NCBI RefSeq assembly: GCF_024699965.1
Contig: NZ_JAJOMZ010000004.1
Span: 3,259,600 to 3,323,599 of the forward strand
DNA from: Flavobacterium sp. J372
Lineage (GTDB): Bacteria; Bacteroidota; Bacteroidia; Flavobacteriales; Flavobacteriaceae
Reading direction: 5' to 3'
DNA: 64,000 nt
A program made the position numbers and the translations under genes. Shown in pieces: positions 1-9,075 of this stretch; the first letter of the stretch is position 1; the number at the start of each line of letters is the position of its first letter. The notes beneath the pieces were generated by a model. The model worked only from the letters and a program-made list of their open reading frames with translations, ran no database searches and was not told where the DNA came from.

Positions 1-190
1 TTATGTGTTTCTACAAAAACATTTCACTTTCTGATTTCTTTCAAATAATCGAAGACAAGCACGGTTCAAAGATTAATGATGACTTCGTATCAAAGTCCGT
101 AAAAGGAAATTAGATCAGTTCGGAGTTAATATTCAAAGGTTCCGTCAATCGTTATATATTTCTGAACTTGTAAGAGAGTGTGCTCACTAA
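1..190 (+). CDS. C-terminal end of an unrecognised gene, cut by the window edge
   Basis: A reading frame enters from the left edge and, after restoring one A in the run at about 110-113 (an otherwise in-frame TAG follows), continues to TAA at 188-190. The repaired tail reads sensibly (…SDFFQIIEDKHGSK…, …LDQFGVNIQRFRQS…) and ends ELVRECAH. I do not recognise the family. The upstream part is outside the window, so length and function cannot be judged. The one-base gap is of the same homopolymer kind as others in this sequence. Confidence 0.4.
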
Positions 191-199
191 AATCGGCGG

Positions 200-350
200 T
201 TTACTAATAATTTTTGATTTGCTCTGTTTTTTGCGGGCCTGGATTAAGTAGGTTTCGTATTTTGCTTTCGCGACAGGGATCGCAGCGGCATCCTTTTGCC
301 AAAAGATTTAGCGTAGAGCGCGGCAGTCGCCATACAAAACAATAAACCGT
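200..350. repeat. Intergenic palindromic sequence of a flavobacterial type
   Basis: This non-coding stretch contains short inverted pieces, GGGAT…ATCC around 276-293 and TTTTG…CAAAA around 294-306. Its wording (gcgacagggat…gcggcatcctttt…agcgtagagcgcggc) resembles a recurrent intergenic sequence that I recall from Flavobacterium and Chryseobacterium genomes. The function is unknown. The recognition is from memory, not from a search. Confidence 0.3.
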
Positions 351-363
351 TTAATAACAATTC

Positions 364-1281
364 ATGGACAAATACGAAGCATTTGAAAAGCTTAAAGAAT
401 TTTCACAAGATCTATCAGATGTATCTTATGATGAAATAGTCGATCTATTAAAAAATGGAATAAAATTCATTCCGGTCCCTTTGGCAAAAGTTCAGAAAAA
501 TGCACATATCGACAGAGTCCGACCTAATAAGGGTTCCGTACTATACGAGCACATTGATAATTTAGGATATATTAAAGAGCAGGAAGTCATTGACAAGCAT
601 CTCTTATCATTTGGAAGAGCAAACTGTCCGCATCAGGTAATGTTTTACGGTGCGTTGGAAAGCACATTAATTGACAAGCAAAGACTTACTGCAATTGCTG
701 AAACCTCTGATTTGTTCCGGGAAAATAAAGATTGTCCTGACGGAAAATATTATACTGTTAGTAGATGGAAAACCAATGATGAGTTTCTGGTTGTTGAAGT
801 TGTTTTCTCTGAATATGCGTTGGAGAATAATCCGGATATCAGAGCATCCTTTGAGAAACAAAAGAGATTTCTTCTGGATAAAGGACTGGAAGAAAAGGAA
901 ATACGTTTTCATTTGGATTTTTTAAAGTTTATAAGTGAAGAGTTTTCAAAAAAAGTGACTAATGCGGACGATTACAAAATTAGCGCCGCATACACTAATA
1001 TAATTTTACTGCACCCAGAAACAAGTGGCATAACATATCCGAGTGTCCAAACTCAATATTTTGGAGTAAATATAGTTCTGACTCCTGAAGCAGTTGACAA
1101 ATATTTGATGCCCCTTGTCTGTAGTACACAAATCGTTTATAAAAATGGCGAAAAAACCGTAATTGCTAATGGCGGGCATTTTTGCGATAATATTGATATT
1201 ACAAACAAAATTGAGTGGAAAGAACAGGACGAATCGCTTTTGACAAATAAAGATGAAATTTTAAAGCATCTCTATTCATAG
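364..1281 (+). CDS. RES-domain-like protein
   Basis: An intact 305-residue protein. It carries the three landmarks that name the RES domain, in order and with plausible spacing: an Arg in a GRAN segment (about residue 85), a Glu in IAETS (about 111) and a Ser in YPSV (about 224). The last is followed by a hydrophobic NIVLTP strand, typical of the C-terminal half of the domain. RES-domain proteins include NAD-degrading toxins of toxin-antitoxin pairs. No obvious small antitoxin gene is adjacent, so I do not claim toxin function. A housekeeping or stress relative of the fold is equally possible. It starts shortly after the palindromic stretch and is the first complete gene of the cargo region. 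Confidence 0.5.
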   Translation: MDKYEAFEKLKEFSQDLSDVSYDEIVDLLKNGIKFIPVPLAKVQKNAHIDRVRPNKGSVLYEHIDNLGYIKEQEVIDKHLLSFGRANCPHQVMFYGALESTLIDKQRLTAIAETSDLFRENKDCPDGKYYTVSRWKTNDEFLVVEVVFSEYALENNPDIRASFEKQKRFLLDKGLEEKEIRFHLDFLKFISEEFSKKVTNADDYKISAAYTNIILLHPETSGITYPSVQTQYFGVNIVLTPEAVDKYLMPLVCSTQIVYKNGEKTVIANGGHFCDNIDITNKIEWKEQDESLLTNKDEILKHLYS

Positions 1282-1318
1282 TTACGGAGTTAATGGACTT
1301 TAACCTTATAAAACGAAC

Positions 1319-2268
1319 ATGCAGCGAAATTTAGAAAACGTAATAAGTCTTAGCGCTCGATTTTTGTTATTAAAACAACAAGATACTGTATATGACAAAG
1401 CGAGGGCCAAAGTCCTTAAAGAGTTACCGCTTCATATTTACCTGATCTGCCGGTCCCCAAAGATAATGCTCGATGTTGGTAAATCAACAATCACCCCGAC
1501 CCAAATTACCCTGACATTCTTTACTAATGTCCAAGGCGTACGCAAAGACATCGTAGTAAAACCATCAATAGAAAGCACCAGCCAATAGAAAGCATTGAGT
1601 GCGATTACCCGAATAATTTTTATAAGGCTTACGGTCCAAAGAAATCTTTCCACTCTGAAGGTAAAACCAATTTACTTTTTAAATATCTCACTGCACAGAA
1701 TGGAAAATATTATAACGAATCCAATCTTGAGGTACTGTATGTGGGACAAGCCTTTAGCAAGAAAGGAAAGCGGATTACTGTGGATCGTTTGGAGAAACAT
1801 GAAAAAGCTCAGAAAATTTATTTCGATACTCAAAATAGATTTCCTGATTACGAAGTCTGGTTTTTGAGTTTGACATTTGAACCAAGCTTGATGACGGTTT
1901 TTGACCCAAAGACCTTTTATAATCCAAGTCAATTTGAAGATGATTTGGAACATCTGAATAAAGTCGAATCTACTCCTATTTCCTTCGACCAACAGATTAC
2001 CATTCTTGAAGCAGCAATGATTAGCTATTTTGGAACCGCGGAATTTAATAAAGAATACCTGGATTTTCCATCGAGCAAACATACATCATACAGCGAACTG
2101 TACGATTTAGATTTTAATTCTGTAGGTTTTGAGCTTACGACAGTTTCAATTCATTCACAGCTCTTCAGTAAAACCGTACCGGCAAATTTTACTCATTATA
2201 AAACTTTCTTTCTTCACAATCAGACTCAGCGGAAAGAAGTACTCTATTGGCTTAAAGGGGATGAATGA
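1319..2268 (+). pseudogene. Unrecognised protein, reading frame broken several times
   Basis: The 3' half is a clean frame from about 1588 to 2268. It includes a LYVGQAF segment followed by a basic R…RLEKHEKAQKIY helix, then a second conserved-looking block with AAMISYF and EFNKEYLDFPS. The first block recalls the opening of GIY-YIG-type nuclease folds, but I cannot show the catalytic set, so this is only a suggestion. The 5' half (1319-1590) makes sense only by switching frames at least twice, for example …NNHPDPNYPDILY… in one frame and …NVQGVRKDIVVKP… in another. Either several indel errors or true decay would explain this. Confidence 0.4.
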
Positions 2269-2424
2269 CACAGTTCGCTGACGTTATGCGGAACGGTAAC
2301 TTTTCATTGTAACTATCTACTTTATCCTAAGAAAATTCTAATTTCGCATCAAGACCAATTAACATATTTACGGCAGAACTTGAAGCAGCCTTAAATACCT
2401 CTATAACCAATAACATTTAGACAC
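2269..2424. other. Gene-free spacer
   Basis: Between the broken gene and the P-loop gene I see no convincing frame, repeat or terminator. The stretch is AT-rich and probably contains the promoter of the downstream gene, but no clear TAnnTTTG box is placed well enough to call. Confidence 0.3.
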
Positions 2425-2898
2425 ATGGATTGCTTATTAATCGGCGGAGCTCAATCTGTCGGAAAAAGTGAAACTATTTATCGCCTTACCGAAAATTTAA
2501 TAGCTGCTGGGTACCTGGTTACAGCCGGAACGTTTCCGGCGACCTTTACAGATTTCAGGGTAGTGCTACAGGGACCAAACAGGTTTGGTAAAACCGTCAA
2601 TATAATTATAAATTCACCTACAGATACCGTCGACATTATCAACGATTTTAAATCATTTTTCGATGCTAACGGTACTTATGATATACTGATCTCTTCAATA
2701 AGAGATGTCAACTTCTGGCCTCGCGGTGACTTTTTCAGAATTATGGGAATCACAAGTCCCAAGGATTTTATCTTGGAAATACCTCTCGCAAAAATAACAC
2801 GGCGGGATACAAATTTCCCAATTGCTTTAAACTGGTATCAAAGACAAATGGACAATTTGATGAACCATCTTTTGGTAAACACTCCATTTAATCTTTAG
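2425..2898 (+). CDS. Small P-loop NTPase-like protein
   Basis: An intact 157-residue protein that opens with a textbook Walker A motif (GGAQSVGKSETI, residues about 7-18) directly after the first strand. This is the arrangement of small P-loop kinases and GTPase-like domains. A hydrophobic strand (YDILISSIRD, about residues 89-98) could precede a Walker B aspartate. It is short for an AAA protein, with no extra domain. The substrate is unknown. It sits among other unrecognised short cargo genes on the same strand and may be co-transcribed with the gene at 2985, although 86 bases separate them. Confidence 0.5.
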   Translation: MDCLLIGGAQSVGKSETIYRLTENLIAAGYLVTAGTFPATFTDFRVVLQGPNRFGKTVNIIINSPTDTVDIINDFKSFFDANGTYDILISSIRDVNFWPRGDFFRIMGITSPKDFILEIPLAKITRRDTNFPIALNWYQRQMDNLMNHLLVNTPFNL

Positions 2899-2984
2899 CT
2901 TTGCACAGCTAAACGACCGCTCTTAGCTTACCATAAAATTCCGTTTTTAATTGAGTGACTAATTAGCTCAAAATCTAATAAACT

Positions 2985-3422
2985 ATGATTGATATAAGAG
3001 TTGAAGAAGACATCGTTAATTTTTATAAGGACGGCAGAAGTAAGCCTATCTATTTTATTGAGAGAGCAAAATTATATTTAACTCGGGAAGATAAAGGTAT
3101 TTTGGTGTCTGAGTGGATTGAGCACTTAATCTTAAAATCTTGGATTGAGGCCGAAGCTTTATATGAACTGGCAAGACTTATACAAAAGGAATTTCCCGAT
3201 AATAAAATCAATTGGTATGAAACATTTTTTCCAGTTGAGAAATGGCAGTACTTGCAACATGTAAAACATACTACAAAATTAATCTCTGGTACAAATTCAG
3301 AAGTAAATTTCAAAAGTTTAATGGACGGAATTCAGGCGGGAATCGATGAGCAGCGTTCGGATGTAAATGCAGAAATAAATAAAATTGTGGAGATGAATTT
3401 ACGTCAGTTCAATCTACTTTAG
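2985..3422 (+). CDS. Hypothetical protein, 145 residues
   Basis: An intact frame for a charged, mostly helical soluble protein with no signal peptide and no membrane segment. I recognise no family. Aromatic and acidic patches (INWYETFFPVEKWQYL, about residues 74-89) sit in the middle and the C-terminus is amphipathic. The next small gene starts 12 bases after its stop, so the two are probably one transcript. Confidence 0.45.
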   Translation: MIDIRVEEDIVNFYKDGRSKPIYFIERAKLYLTREDKGILVSEWIEHLILKSWIEAEALYELARLIQKEFPDNKINWYETFFPVEKWQYLQHVKHTTKLISGTNSEVNFKSLMDGIQAGIDEQRSDVNAEINKIVEMNLRQFNLL

Positions 3423-3434
3423 CGACAACAAATT

Positions 3435-3609
3435 ATGGGACTTTTTTGGAGCAATAATAATAAGAAAGTAAGGTCAGACCTGAAGAACTTATTTACAGAT
3501 AAACGCTATAAAAGGAATGGGAGTAAACTTCGAGGCAATAACCAAATATCAAAACTCTTTGCCGATTTATGGAATGCTTACATTAAGAAATGATATTGAG
3601 GCGGTGTAA
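3435..3609 (+). pseudogene. Short unrecognised gene with one frame slip
   Basis: ATG at 3435 opens MGLFWSNNNKKVRSDLKN. Removing one A from the AAAA run near 3511-3514 joins it to a sensible tail (GVNFEAITKYQNSL, PIYGMLTLRNDIEAV) that ends at TAA 3607-3609. That gives about 57 residues. Without the correction the frame ends at 3593 with a poor-looking sequence. It follows the 2985 gene by 12 bases and converges on the AraC-type regulator gene. No function can be proposed. Confidence 0.35.
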
Positions 3610-3621
3610 AGAATACTAACT

Positions 3622-5303
3622 TTAGGTATTGGCCTGTTGGTCCTTCTTAAGTTCTTCGATAAAGTCTCTTGGAGATATTCCAGTTTGGGTTTCAAAAGCA
3701 TTTACAAATCTCCGTGTGCTGCTAAAGCCGGCTTCCTCTCCCAAAGCTTTATCGGTGTAATTCTGTAACATCCTCTCGTTCCTGATTTTTTCGGCAATGT
3801 AATCCACTTTCAAACCATTGAGATAATTATTGAAACTTTTTTGCCTATACTTCAAAATTATTTCAGAAAGATATTTGGGATTCGTATTAAAGAATCCTGC
3901 CAATTTTGTCAGGTTTAAATCCCTCTCACGAATTTTCTTACTGTCTTCAAATTTTTCGACTTGTGAAAGAACCATAGCCTCCGCATCTTTACTCATAGAC
4001 AATCCATTGTTTTCGCTTGTAGCAGATTTTACTTTTTTAGAGGCTTCGAGCTTCTGGACCAGCTCTTCATATTTCCTTCTAATTTCTTTTTTACTTTTCA
4101 GATATCTTGTGATAATTGCAATTACAAACACGCAAAGGGCAACTATTACAGATATGAATATCCTATCGTTGTATTTGCGCCTGTTCAGCGATTTCTCTAT
4201 ATCATTTTTCTGCTGTTTCAGTTTTTTAGTATCATATTCCTTATGTATTTTACCTTGTAGATAGGCGTATGTTTTATGCAACATCCGGTCTGCCCGTAGA
4301 AGTTTTTTAATGTAATACAGTTGAACATCTTGCAACCCAATGCTCTCATAATACGAAATCATTAGTTCGTAACCTTCCCTCATATCTGGCCTTAAATAGT
4401 CTTTCCGCTCATAGATTTGATCTACTTTTTTAAAATAAGTTATTGCGAGCTCTTTATTCCCCAATGCCCAATAGGATTTTCCAAGATAGAAGTGCCCTAT
4501 TGACTCATTAGCGAAGTCACCAGCTTTGCTTATTGCCGGCAGGGCGGACTTAATTTTTTCAATGGCAAGAGCATAATTATGGATTAGGCATTGATTGACA
4601 CCTTCTGAGTGTACAAAATATGGCTCCATGTCAGTATTTTCCAATCTGCGACCTTCCTCAATACCTCTTTTATTGATTTCTGAACACAGACCATGGTTTC
4701 CTACCATGTTATAACAAACTCCCAGCATATGCAGCGAATTTAAGTAGCCCCGTGTGTCGTCTCTTTTAAAGAAGCCAATACATTCCTCAAACAAAGCTAT
4801 TGCCTCACCGTAAAATCCGAGATAAAATTTAATAAGCCCGATATTATATTTAGCCTTATAAATCTGATATTCATTGGCGGTCTTGATAATATAACTATCT
4901 GCAATAAGATAAAAATCAAGCGCTTCGGCAAGTCTTTTTTGCCTGTAATAGGCTATACCCTTTGAAAGATAAGCTGCACCTATCATCTCATTGTCTTTTG
5001 ATCGCTTAGCTGCCCCGACCATGCTATCAGCGTAAATCAGCTTTAGGGTGTCTGGCGCATAGTGAACATAGTTCTTATAGGCATTGGAAAGCTCTTCCCA
5101 ATTTTTTCGGATTTGGCTTTAATTAAGAATGATTGAAGGTAGGTTGATCTTTGGCTATCGTTGATCTTCTCATCTTCTATCCGGTTAAAAATATAGTCGT
5201 AATCCTTTTTGCGGATCGAGTCAGGAATTTTAGAAATAATTCCTTGGGCATCCATGTACATACAATTGCACAGGGACAATATCAAGATATATTTTCCCAT
5301 CAT
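3622..5303 (-). pseudogene. TPR-containing AraC-family regulator (single-base frame break)
   Basis: The repaired protein is about 560 residues. It has an N-terminal hydrophobic start (MMGKYILILSLCNCMYM), a long array of TPR-type helices (for example AKYNIGLIKFYLGFYGEAI), one transmembrane helix (ISVIVALCVFVIAIITRYL), a coiled linker, and a C-terminal AraC helix-turn-helix (…ALGEEAGFSSTRRFVNAF…GISPRDF). This layout is typical of Bacteroidota membrane-tethered TPR/AraC regulators that sense something outside the cytoplasm. The frame breaks near 5106-5111, where a run of six T (A on the coding strand) should be seven; adding one base joins KAKSE to KNWEELSNAYKNYVHYAPDT. It is divergent from the lipoprotein gene at 5656, a plausible target. 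Confidence 0.7.
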
Positions 5304-5655
5304 CGGTTAAGTTTTAGTCGTTTCCCTTTCTGCAATAAGCATGCTGGTCAGTCATCGCAGGCCAAGCTATAAGTAGGGGATTTCTCTTAACAGTAAGGTT
5401 ATCAAATATACTTAAAAATCAAGGGACATCCTACAAAAGTAGTGCAAAAATCAGGGTAGCGATTTTCGGAAAATTGATAGTCGAAATGCGGCAAACCGCC
5501 AGATACAGGCTTGCTTCGGGCCCTAGCTGCCTATAGCTTTGCCTGTGAATTCAAAAGCAACCGCTTGGCAATTGTCAGGCAAAAGTTCTGCTTTCCCCGG
5601 GTGAAAAATGAACTGACGAAAAAAAGTAATCAGTCACATTTAACACAACGACATC
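5304..5655. other. Divergent intergenic region between regulator and lipoprotein genes
   Basis: About 350 bases without a credible gene separate two divergently read genes, so promoters in both directions are expected. On the minus strand a TACTTTTG box (5434-5441) fits the Bacteroidota -7 consensus, but no TTG lies at the right upstream distance. I therefore do not call a promoter. Confidence 0.3.
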
Positions 5656-6359
5656 ATGAAAAGTTTAAAAGTATGGCTAGTAACACTGCCATTGTTCACC
5701 ATTGCATGTACAAATGATTTTAACGACATAGAAGATGATAAAATGCCCACAGCTGTGAACGCTAAAAAATCGCTAATCACTCCCGGCAATATCTTAAATC
5801 CGTACGATTATACGGGAAGGATACATAATGACATCCTCGAAACACTTGACAGCTTAAATATTGATTCTACATCAGTCGAAGAAATTGGTTTCATAATAGA
5901 TTCCATAGCCGCTACTTATCCGGAAGCCCCTGCTACAATCGATTCTCTCGCGGGATTAACCAGTGAAATTATCTGGATTGCCAGCGACAACACGGCAATT
6001 GATGACGTTCTTGCCGATTCATCCCTGAGCGGCACTGCGCAACTCAGCTTGTCAGGCTTCATCACATCACTGCTTTTGGCCAGTGAGGATCCCTACGATG
6101 ACCTTTACGATTTGATAGTACTGTACGAATCCTCGGTTCTTTCCAGCCTAGCTTTTACCTCGGCAGAAAAGCGTACCATTCTTACAACAACTTCAATTGC
6201 GAGATACTCCCTGTATCGCAAAAAAGAAAGGATAAGGACTGGGAGACATCAGTTGGAAGTTATGCCGCGACCGTATATGGTGCCGAAGCAAATGGATTCC
6301 TAGGGCTTAGGATGGCTGCCGCTGTCGGAGTTTACCAAAATTTCTCTCTAAACCAGTGA
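5656..6359 (+). pseudogene. Predicted lipoprotein, unknown function (one-base frame break)
   Basis: It begins with a lipoprotein signal peptide ending in FTIAC (lipid-attached Cys at residue 18), followed by an acidic, Asp/Ser-rich, helical exported domain. The frame breaks in a run of six A near 6221-6226. Adding one A joins YRKK to a natural ending (DWETSVGSYAATVYGAEANG, FLGLRMAAAVGVYQNFSLNQ) that stops at TGA 6357-6359, giving about 234 residues. Uncorrected, the frame ends at 6303 with unnatural sequence. It overlaps the start of the following small membrane protein, which suggests translational coupling. It faces the TPR/AraC regulator and may be controlled by it. Confidence 0.55.
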
Positions 6360-6616
6360 TATTGTTTCAGCATTTTTTAATGCGTAATGAGGGCAGGATT
6401 GTAAAGCTTGCTTGCATTGTCCTCATTGCGCTTAACCTAATAAGCGTGTTCTTCATTTTAGACCTCTTAGCTTGTGATGAAATTGTGAAGTATCTGGATG
6501 ATGGCGGTATTAAAAGCTCCAGTCCCAGACATTACTCATTCGCATTACTGTTAACCAGTATGCTCAATATAGTTTTCGTGCTGACCGCACTGCTGGCAAG
6601 GTATCTTCCGAAATAG
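6356..6616 (+). CDS. Small two-helix membrane protein
   Basis: Starts at GTG 6356, overlapping the stop of the lipoprotein gene, or at the in-frame ATG near 6380. It has two hydrophobic segments (LACIVLIALNLISVFFILDL and ALLLTSMLNIVFVLTALLA) separated by a short polar loop, and ends in a basic tail. No family is recognised. The overlap with the lipoprotein gene suggests the two products work together in the envelope. Confidence 0.45.
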   Translation: MILFQHFLMRNEGRIVKLACIVLIALNLISVFFILDLLACDEIVKYLDDGGIKSSSPRHYSFALLLTSMLNIVFVLTALLARYLPK

Positions 6617-6644
6617 CTTATATACAATTTTCTTAAAATTAAAT

Positions 6645-7523
6645 ATGATGGAAATACAAAATTCTGCATCCTGGATACGGGAACTGGATGTCCATTGCCT
6701 TAAAGAAATAAAGTCGGTCCATCGTTTGAATTTGCTTTTAAAAACAACCAGGTTTTCAATGCTTCTCGTTGATTCCGGTACGATAGAATTTGTGGTAGAA
6801 CAAAAACACGTTAGCGTGTCCACCGGTCAATTTTATGTTATTCCTTACACGGCAAGAGCAGAATCAATTACAGGTAAATTACGAATTTGCGTTGTAACCT
6901 GTTCCACGGCATTTGCATATAATAGCGCAATTTCAAAGTTCGGAAGCGGGTACATAGACTTCGTCCTTATACATCGCGGTACTTTGCTAAATTTGGAAGC
7001 AGCGCAGCAAAAGCAAATGCTCTTAATTATTGAATTGCTGAAGCAAAAAGTTAGTTTTCAAAATCGCACGGCTATGCATGATGAAATTGTCGTGCTCTGC
7101 TTCAATCTTCTGTTATATGAATTTGGATTGTTACAGTACCAACTTGAAGGGGGCTACCCAATTCATCGCAGCAGGAAAGAAATACTTGTCATAAATTTCA
7201 TTGGTGTACTAAGGCAGCATTGTAGTTTGCAACATAGTGTAAAGTTCTATGCCGATCTGTTGTTTGTAAGCGCAGGTTACCTGAGTAAAGCGATCAGGGA
7301 GGTAACCGGTATGTCTGCTAAGCACTTTATTGAAATCGCGATTTTATCAGAAGCATATCTGCTTCTGGCCAATGATAACCTAACCATTTCTGAAATCAGC
7401 ACCGCGCTCAACTTCAACGATTCTTCAACTTTCAGTAACTTTTTCAAAAGATACGGCAAAATGTCCCCAACGCACTACCGGCTAACGTTACGGAACTTTG
7501 TGCAACTGCATCCAGGAAAATAG
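6645..7523 (+). CDS. AraC-family transcriptional regulator
   Basis: An intact protein of about 292 residues. The N-terminal part resembles a cupin-like sensing domain (SGTIEFVVEQKHVSVSTGQFYVIP…). The C-terminal ~100 residues form the two helix-turn-helix motifs of AraC proteins: one at YADLLFVSAGYLSKAIREVTG, and the second at TISEISTALNFNDSSTFSNFFKRYGKMSPTHYR, with the classic F-F-K-x-x-G-x-S-P ending. It directly precedes rteC, and the pair probably controls the ICE. It starts at ATG 6645, with a second ATG three bases later. Confidence 0.8.
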   Translation: MMEIQNSASWIRELDVHCLKEIKSVHRLNLLLKTTRFSMLLVDSGTIEFVVEQKHVSVSTGQFYVIPYTARAESITGKLRICVVTCSTAFAYNSAISKFGSGYIDFVLIHRGTLLNLEAAQQKQMLLIIELLKQKVSFQNRTAMHDEIVVLCFNLLLYEFGLLQYQLEGGYPIHRSRKEILVINFIGVLRQHCSLQHSVKFYADLLFVSAGYLSKAIREVTGMSAKHFIEIAILSEAYLLLANDNLTISEISTALNFNDSSTFSNFFKRYGKMSPTHYRLTLRNFVQLHPGK

Positions 7524-7595
7524 GATCTTCCCCAAATCTGCGACAATTTTATTGTAAGCCGGACACAAATTTAAAACCTATCTAAAATTTCCGCT

Positions 7596-8441
7596 ATGAA
7601 ATATTCTATAAACACAATCGTCTCAGAAATCAGAAGGAAGGAGGACAAACTGTCACTTGAAACAGAACAGCTCCTTGAAGAAGCGTACCAGATGATACAA
7701 TATCTGAAAGAACTTTTGCATTCGACCAGGGAACATATTATAAAAGAAGGCTTCACTGATAAAACGGAGGAAATTGATTTCTTCCGAAATATCAAGCCAT
7801 ACATTTTAGGCAAGCTGATTTACTACAATAAGATTTTCAGGATAGAAACTATTTGCCCTGTTCGTCGGGGAAAGATGTATCATAAGTTCTTTCTGGGCCA
7901 GTTACAGGACCTTAAACAGGAATTTAAGGAACACATTTGTGGCTCATACTTCTACAGGTATTATCGTTCGGGGCGCTGCGATCGTGATGAAGAATATTTC
8001 ACAAGAGGAAATATAAATTATCGCGATGGCCTTAATAGCTATGTATTTGAGATTGACCATCAGTTCTCCACCTATTACGATTCCAAGGCGTCGCGTATTG
8101 TTGCCAATGAATTATTATACACGTATCTGGTGACAAAAATAAATCCTGATGATACACCTGCAAACTTGTTCCAAAATCCTGACTCAACTAAAGATATCTT
8201 TTGGACAGACTCAAAAAATGCGCTTATCGAATTGATTTATGCGCTGCACGCTTCAGGGGTAATTTCGCACGGTAAAATTGGCATTCGGAAAATAACCTTT
8301 GTATTTCAAGTACTTTTTCGCGTACAGTTGGGTGATATACATCACGCCTTCCATCGTATGAAAGAGCGCACAGGCACTAAAACATCGTTTCTCGACCAAT
8401 TGAAATACTCTTTGGAACATTACATGAAAAAAGGAATATAG
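7596..8441 (+). CDS. rteC: RteC-family ICE regulator
   Basis: An intact 281-residue soluble protein that matches the RteC family: an N-terminal helical half rich in Glu/Lys, then the conserved region with FFRNIKPYILGKLIYYNKIF and …YYRSGRCDRDEEYFTRG…. In CTnDOT of Bacteroides, RteC activates excision and indirectly transfer gene expression. Here it lies between an AraC regulator and a helix-turn-helix protein at the front of the conjugation genes, which fits that role. A strong terminator follows 20 bases after the stop, so it is transcribed separately from the transfer genes. Confidence 0.8.
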   Translation: MKYSINTIVSEIRRKEDKLSLETEQLLEEAYQMIQYLKELLHSTREHIIKEGFTDKTEEIDFFRNIKPYILGKLIYYNKIFRIETICPVRRGKMYHKFFLGQLQDLKQEFKEHICGSYFYRYYRSGRCDRDEEYFTRGNINYRDGLNSYVFEIDHQFSTYYDSKASRIVANELLYTYLVTKINPDDTPANLFQNPDSTKDIFWTDSKNALIELIYALHASGVISHGKIGIRKITFVFQVLFRVQLGDIHHAFHRMKERTGTKTSFLDQLKYSLEHYMKKGI

Positions 8442-8460
8442 CATGTGCTATTCTGTTTCA

Positions 8461-8489
8461 GGCAGTCCAGTATGGGCTGCTTTTTTTTT
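8461..8489 (+). terminator. Rho-independent terminator after rteC
   Basis: The hairpin GCAGTCC / GGGCTGC (one G·T pair) with a four-base loop is followed by nine T residues. It lies 20 bases downstream of the rteC stop. Confidence 0.75.
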
Positions 8490-8629
8490 ACCAATGCATG
8501 CCCATTGGCAAATGGTAGTTTCAGAAAACTATTGGATGCGAATTTTTAGTTTAAGTCCTTATTTCTTAATAGTTCCATGATGTACAGTTGATAATGTTAA
8601 ATGTGCAATGTCAATGGGCAAACCTTGGC

Positions 8630-8659
8630 TTTGATACCGCTTAAGGCTTAGCAACTTTG
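8630..8659 (+). promoter_or_regulatory. Candidate Bacteroidota promoter for the HTH/DUF3945 genes
   Basis: TTTG at 8630-8633, an 18-base spacer and CAACTTTG at 8652-8659 approximate the TTTG-N19-TAnnTTTG consensus; the first base of the -7 box is C instead of T. It lies 28 bases before the ATG at 8688 and after the rteC terminator, where a promoter is needed. Confidence 0.4.
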
Positions 8660-8687
8660 TGATGTTAAACTGATAAACGAGTTAGCT

Positions 8688-8984
8688 ATGAATATAGATA
8701 GGACAGAATTTCTTGCATGGATGCAAAAAATCATGGAACGCTTTGACATCGTGATGGAGCTCGTAGGAAACAAAAAGCAATTATCTACAGCTATTGATGG
8801 TGAAGAGCTATTGGATAATCAGGATGTACTGCAAATACTAAAAATCAGTTCTCGCTCATTACAGCGTTACCGCTCATCGGGGAGACTGCCTTATTACACT
8901 ATAAGTGGCAAGCTATATTATAAGCTGTCAGATGTAGAGCAGTTCATCAGGGAAAGTTTTAATAATAAATGGCAAAAACAGTAA
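8688..8984 (+). CDS. Helix-turn-helix protein, excisionase-like
   Basis: An intact 98-residue protein. The C-terminal half is a MerR/excisionase-type winged helix (LLDNQDVLQILKISSRSLQRYRSSGRLPYY…KLYYKLSDVEQFI), a family that commonly accompanies Bacteroidota conjugative elements. Such proteins act as excisionases or as local repressors. Position between rteC and the transfer block fits either. No integrase is present beside it in this window. Confidence 0.7.
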   Translation: MNIDRTEFLAWMQKIMERFDIVMELVGNKKQLSTAIDGEELLDNQDVLQILKISSRSLQRYRSSGRLPYYTISGKLYYKLSDVEQFIRESFNNKWQKQ

Positions 8985-9075
8985 GCCAGCGAATGAAAAC
9001 CGACGATGTAGAATGCCAATTTGGATTGAACAGGTGTCCAATACAATACTTTCGGCCGTATAAAACACTGAAGCT

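Noticed and set aside
5434..5441. TACTTTTG as promoter of the TPR/AraC gene
   Set aside because: The -7 box fits, but no TTG occurs at 17-23 bases upstream on that strand.
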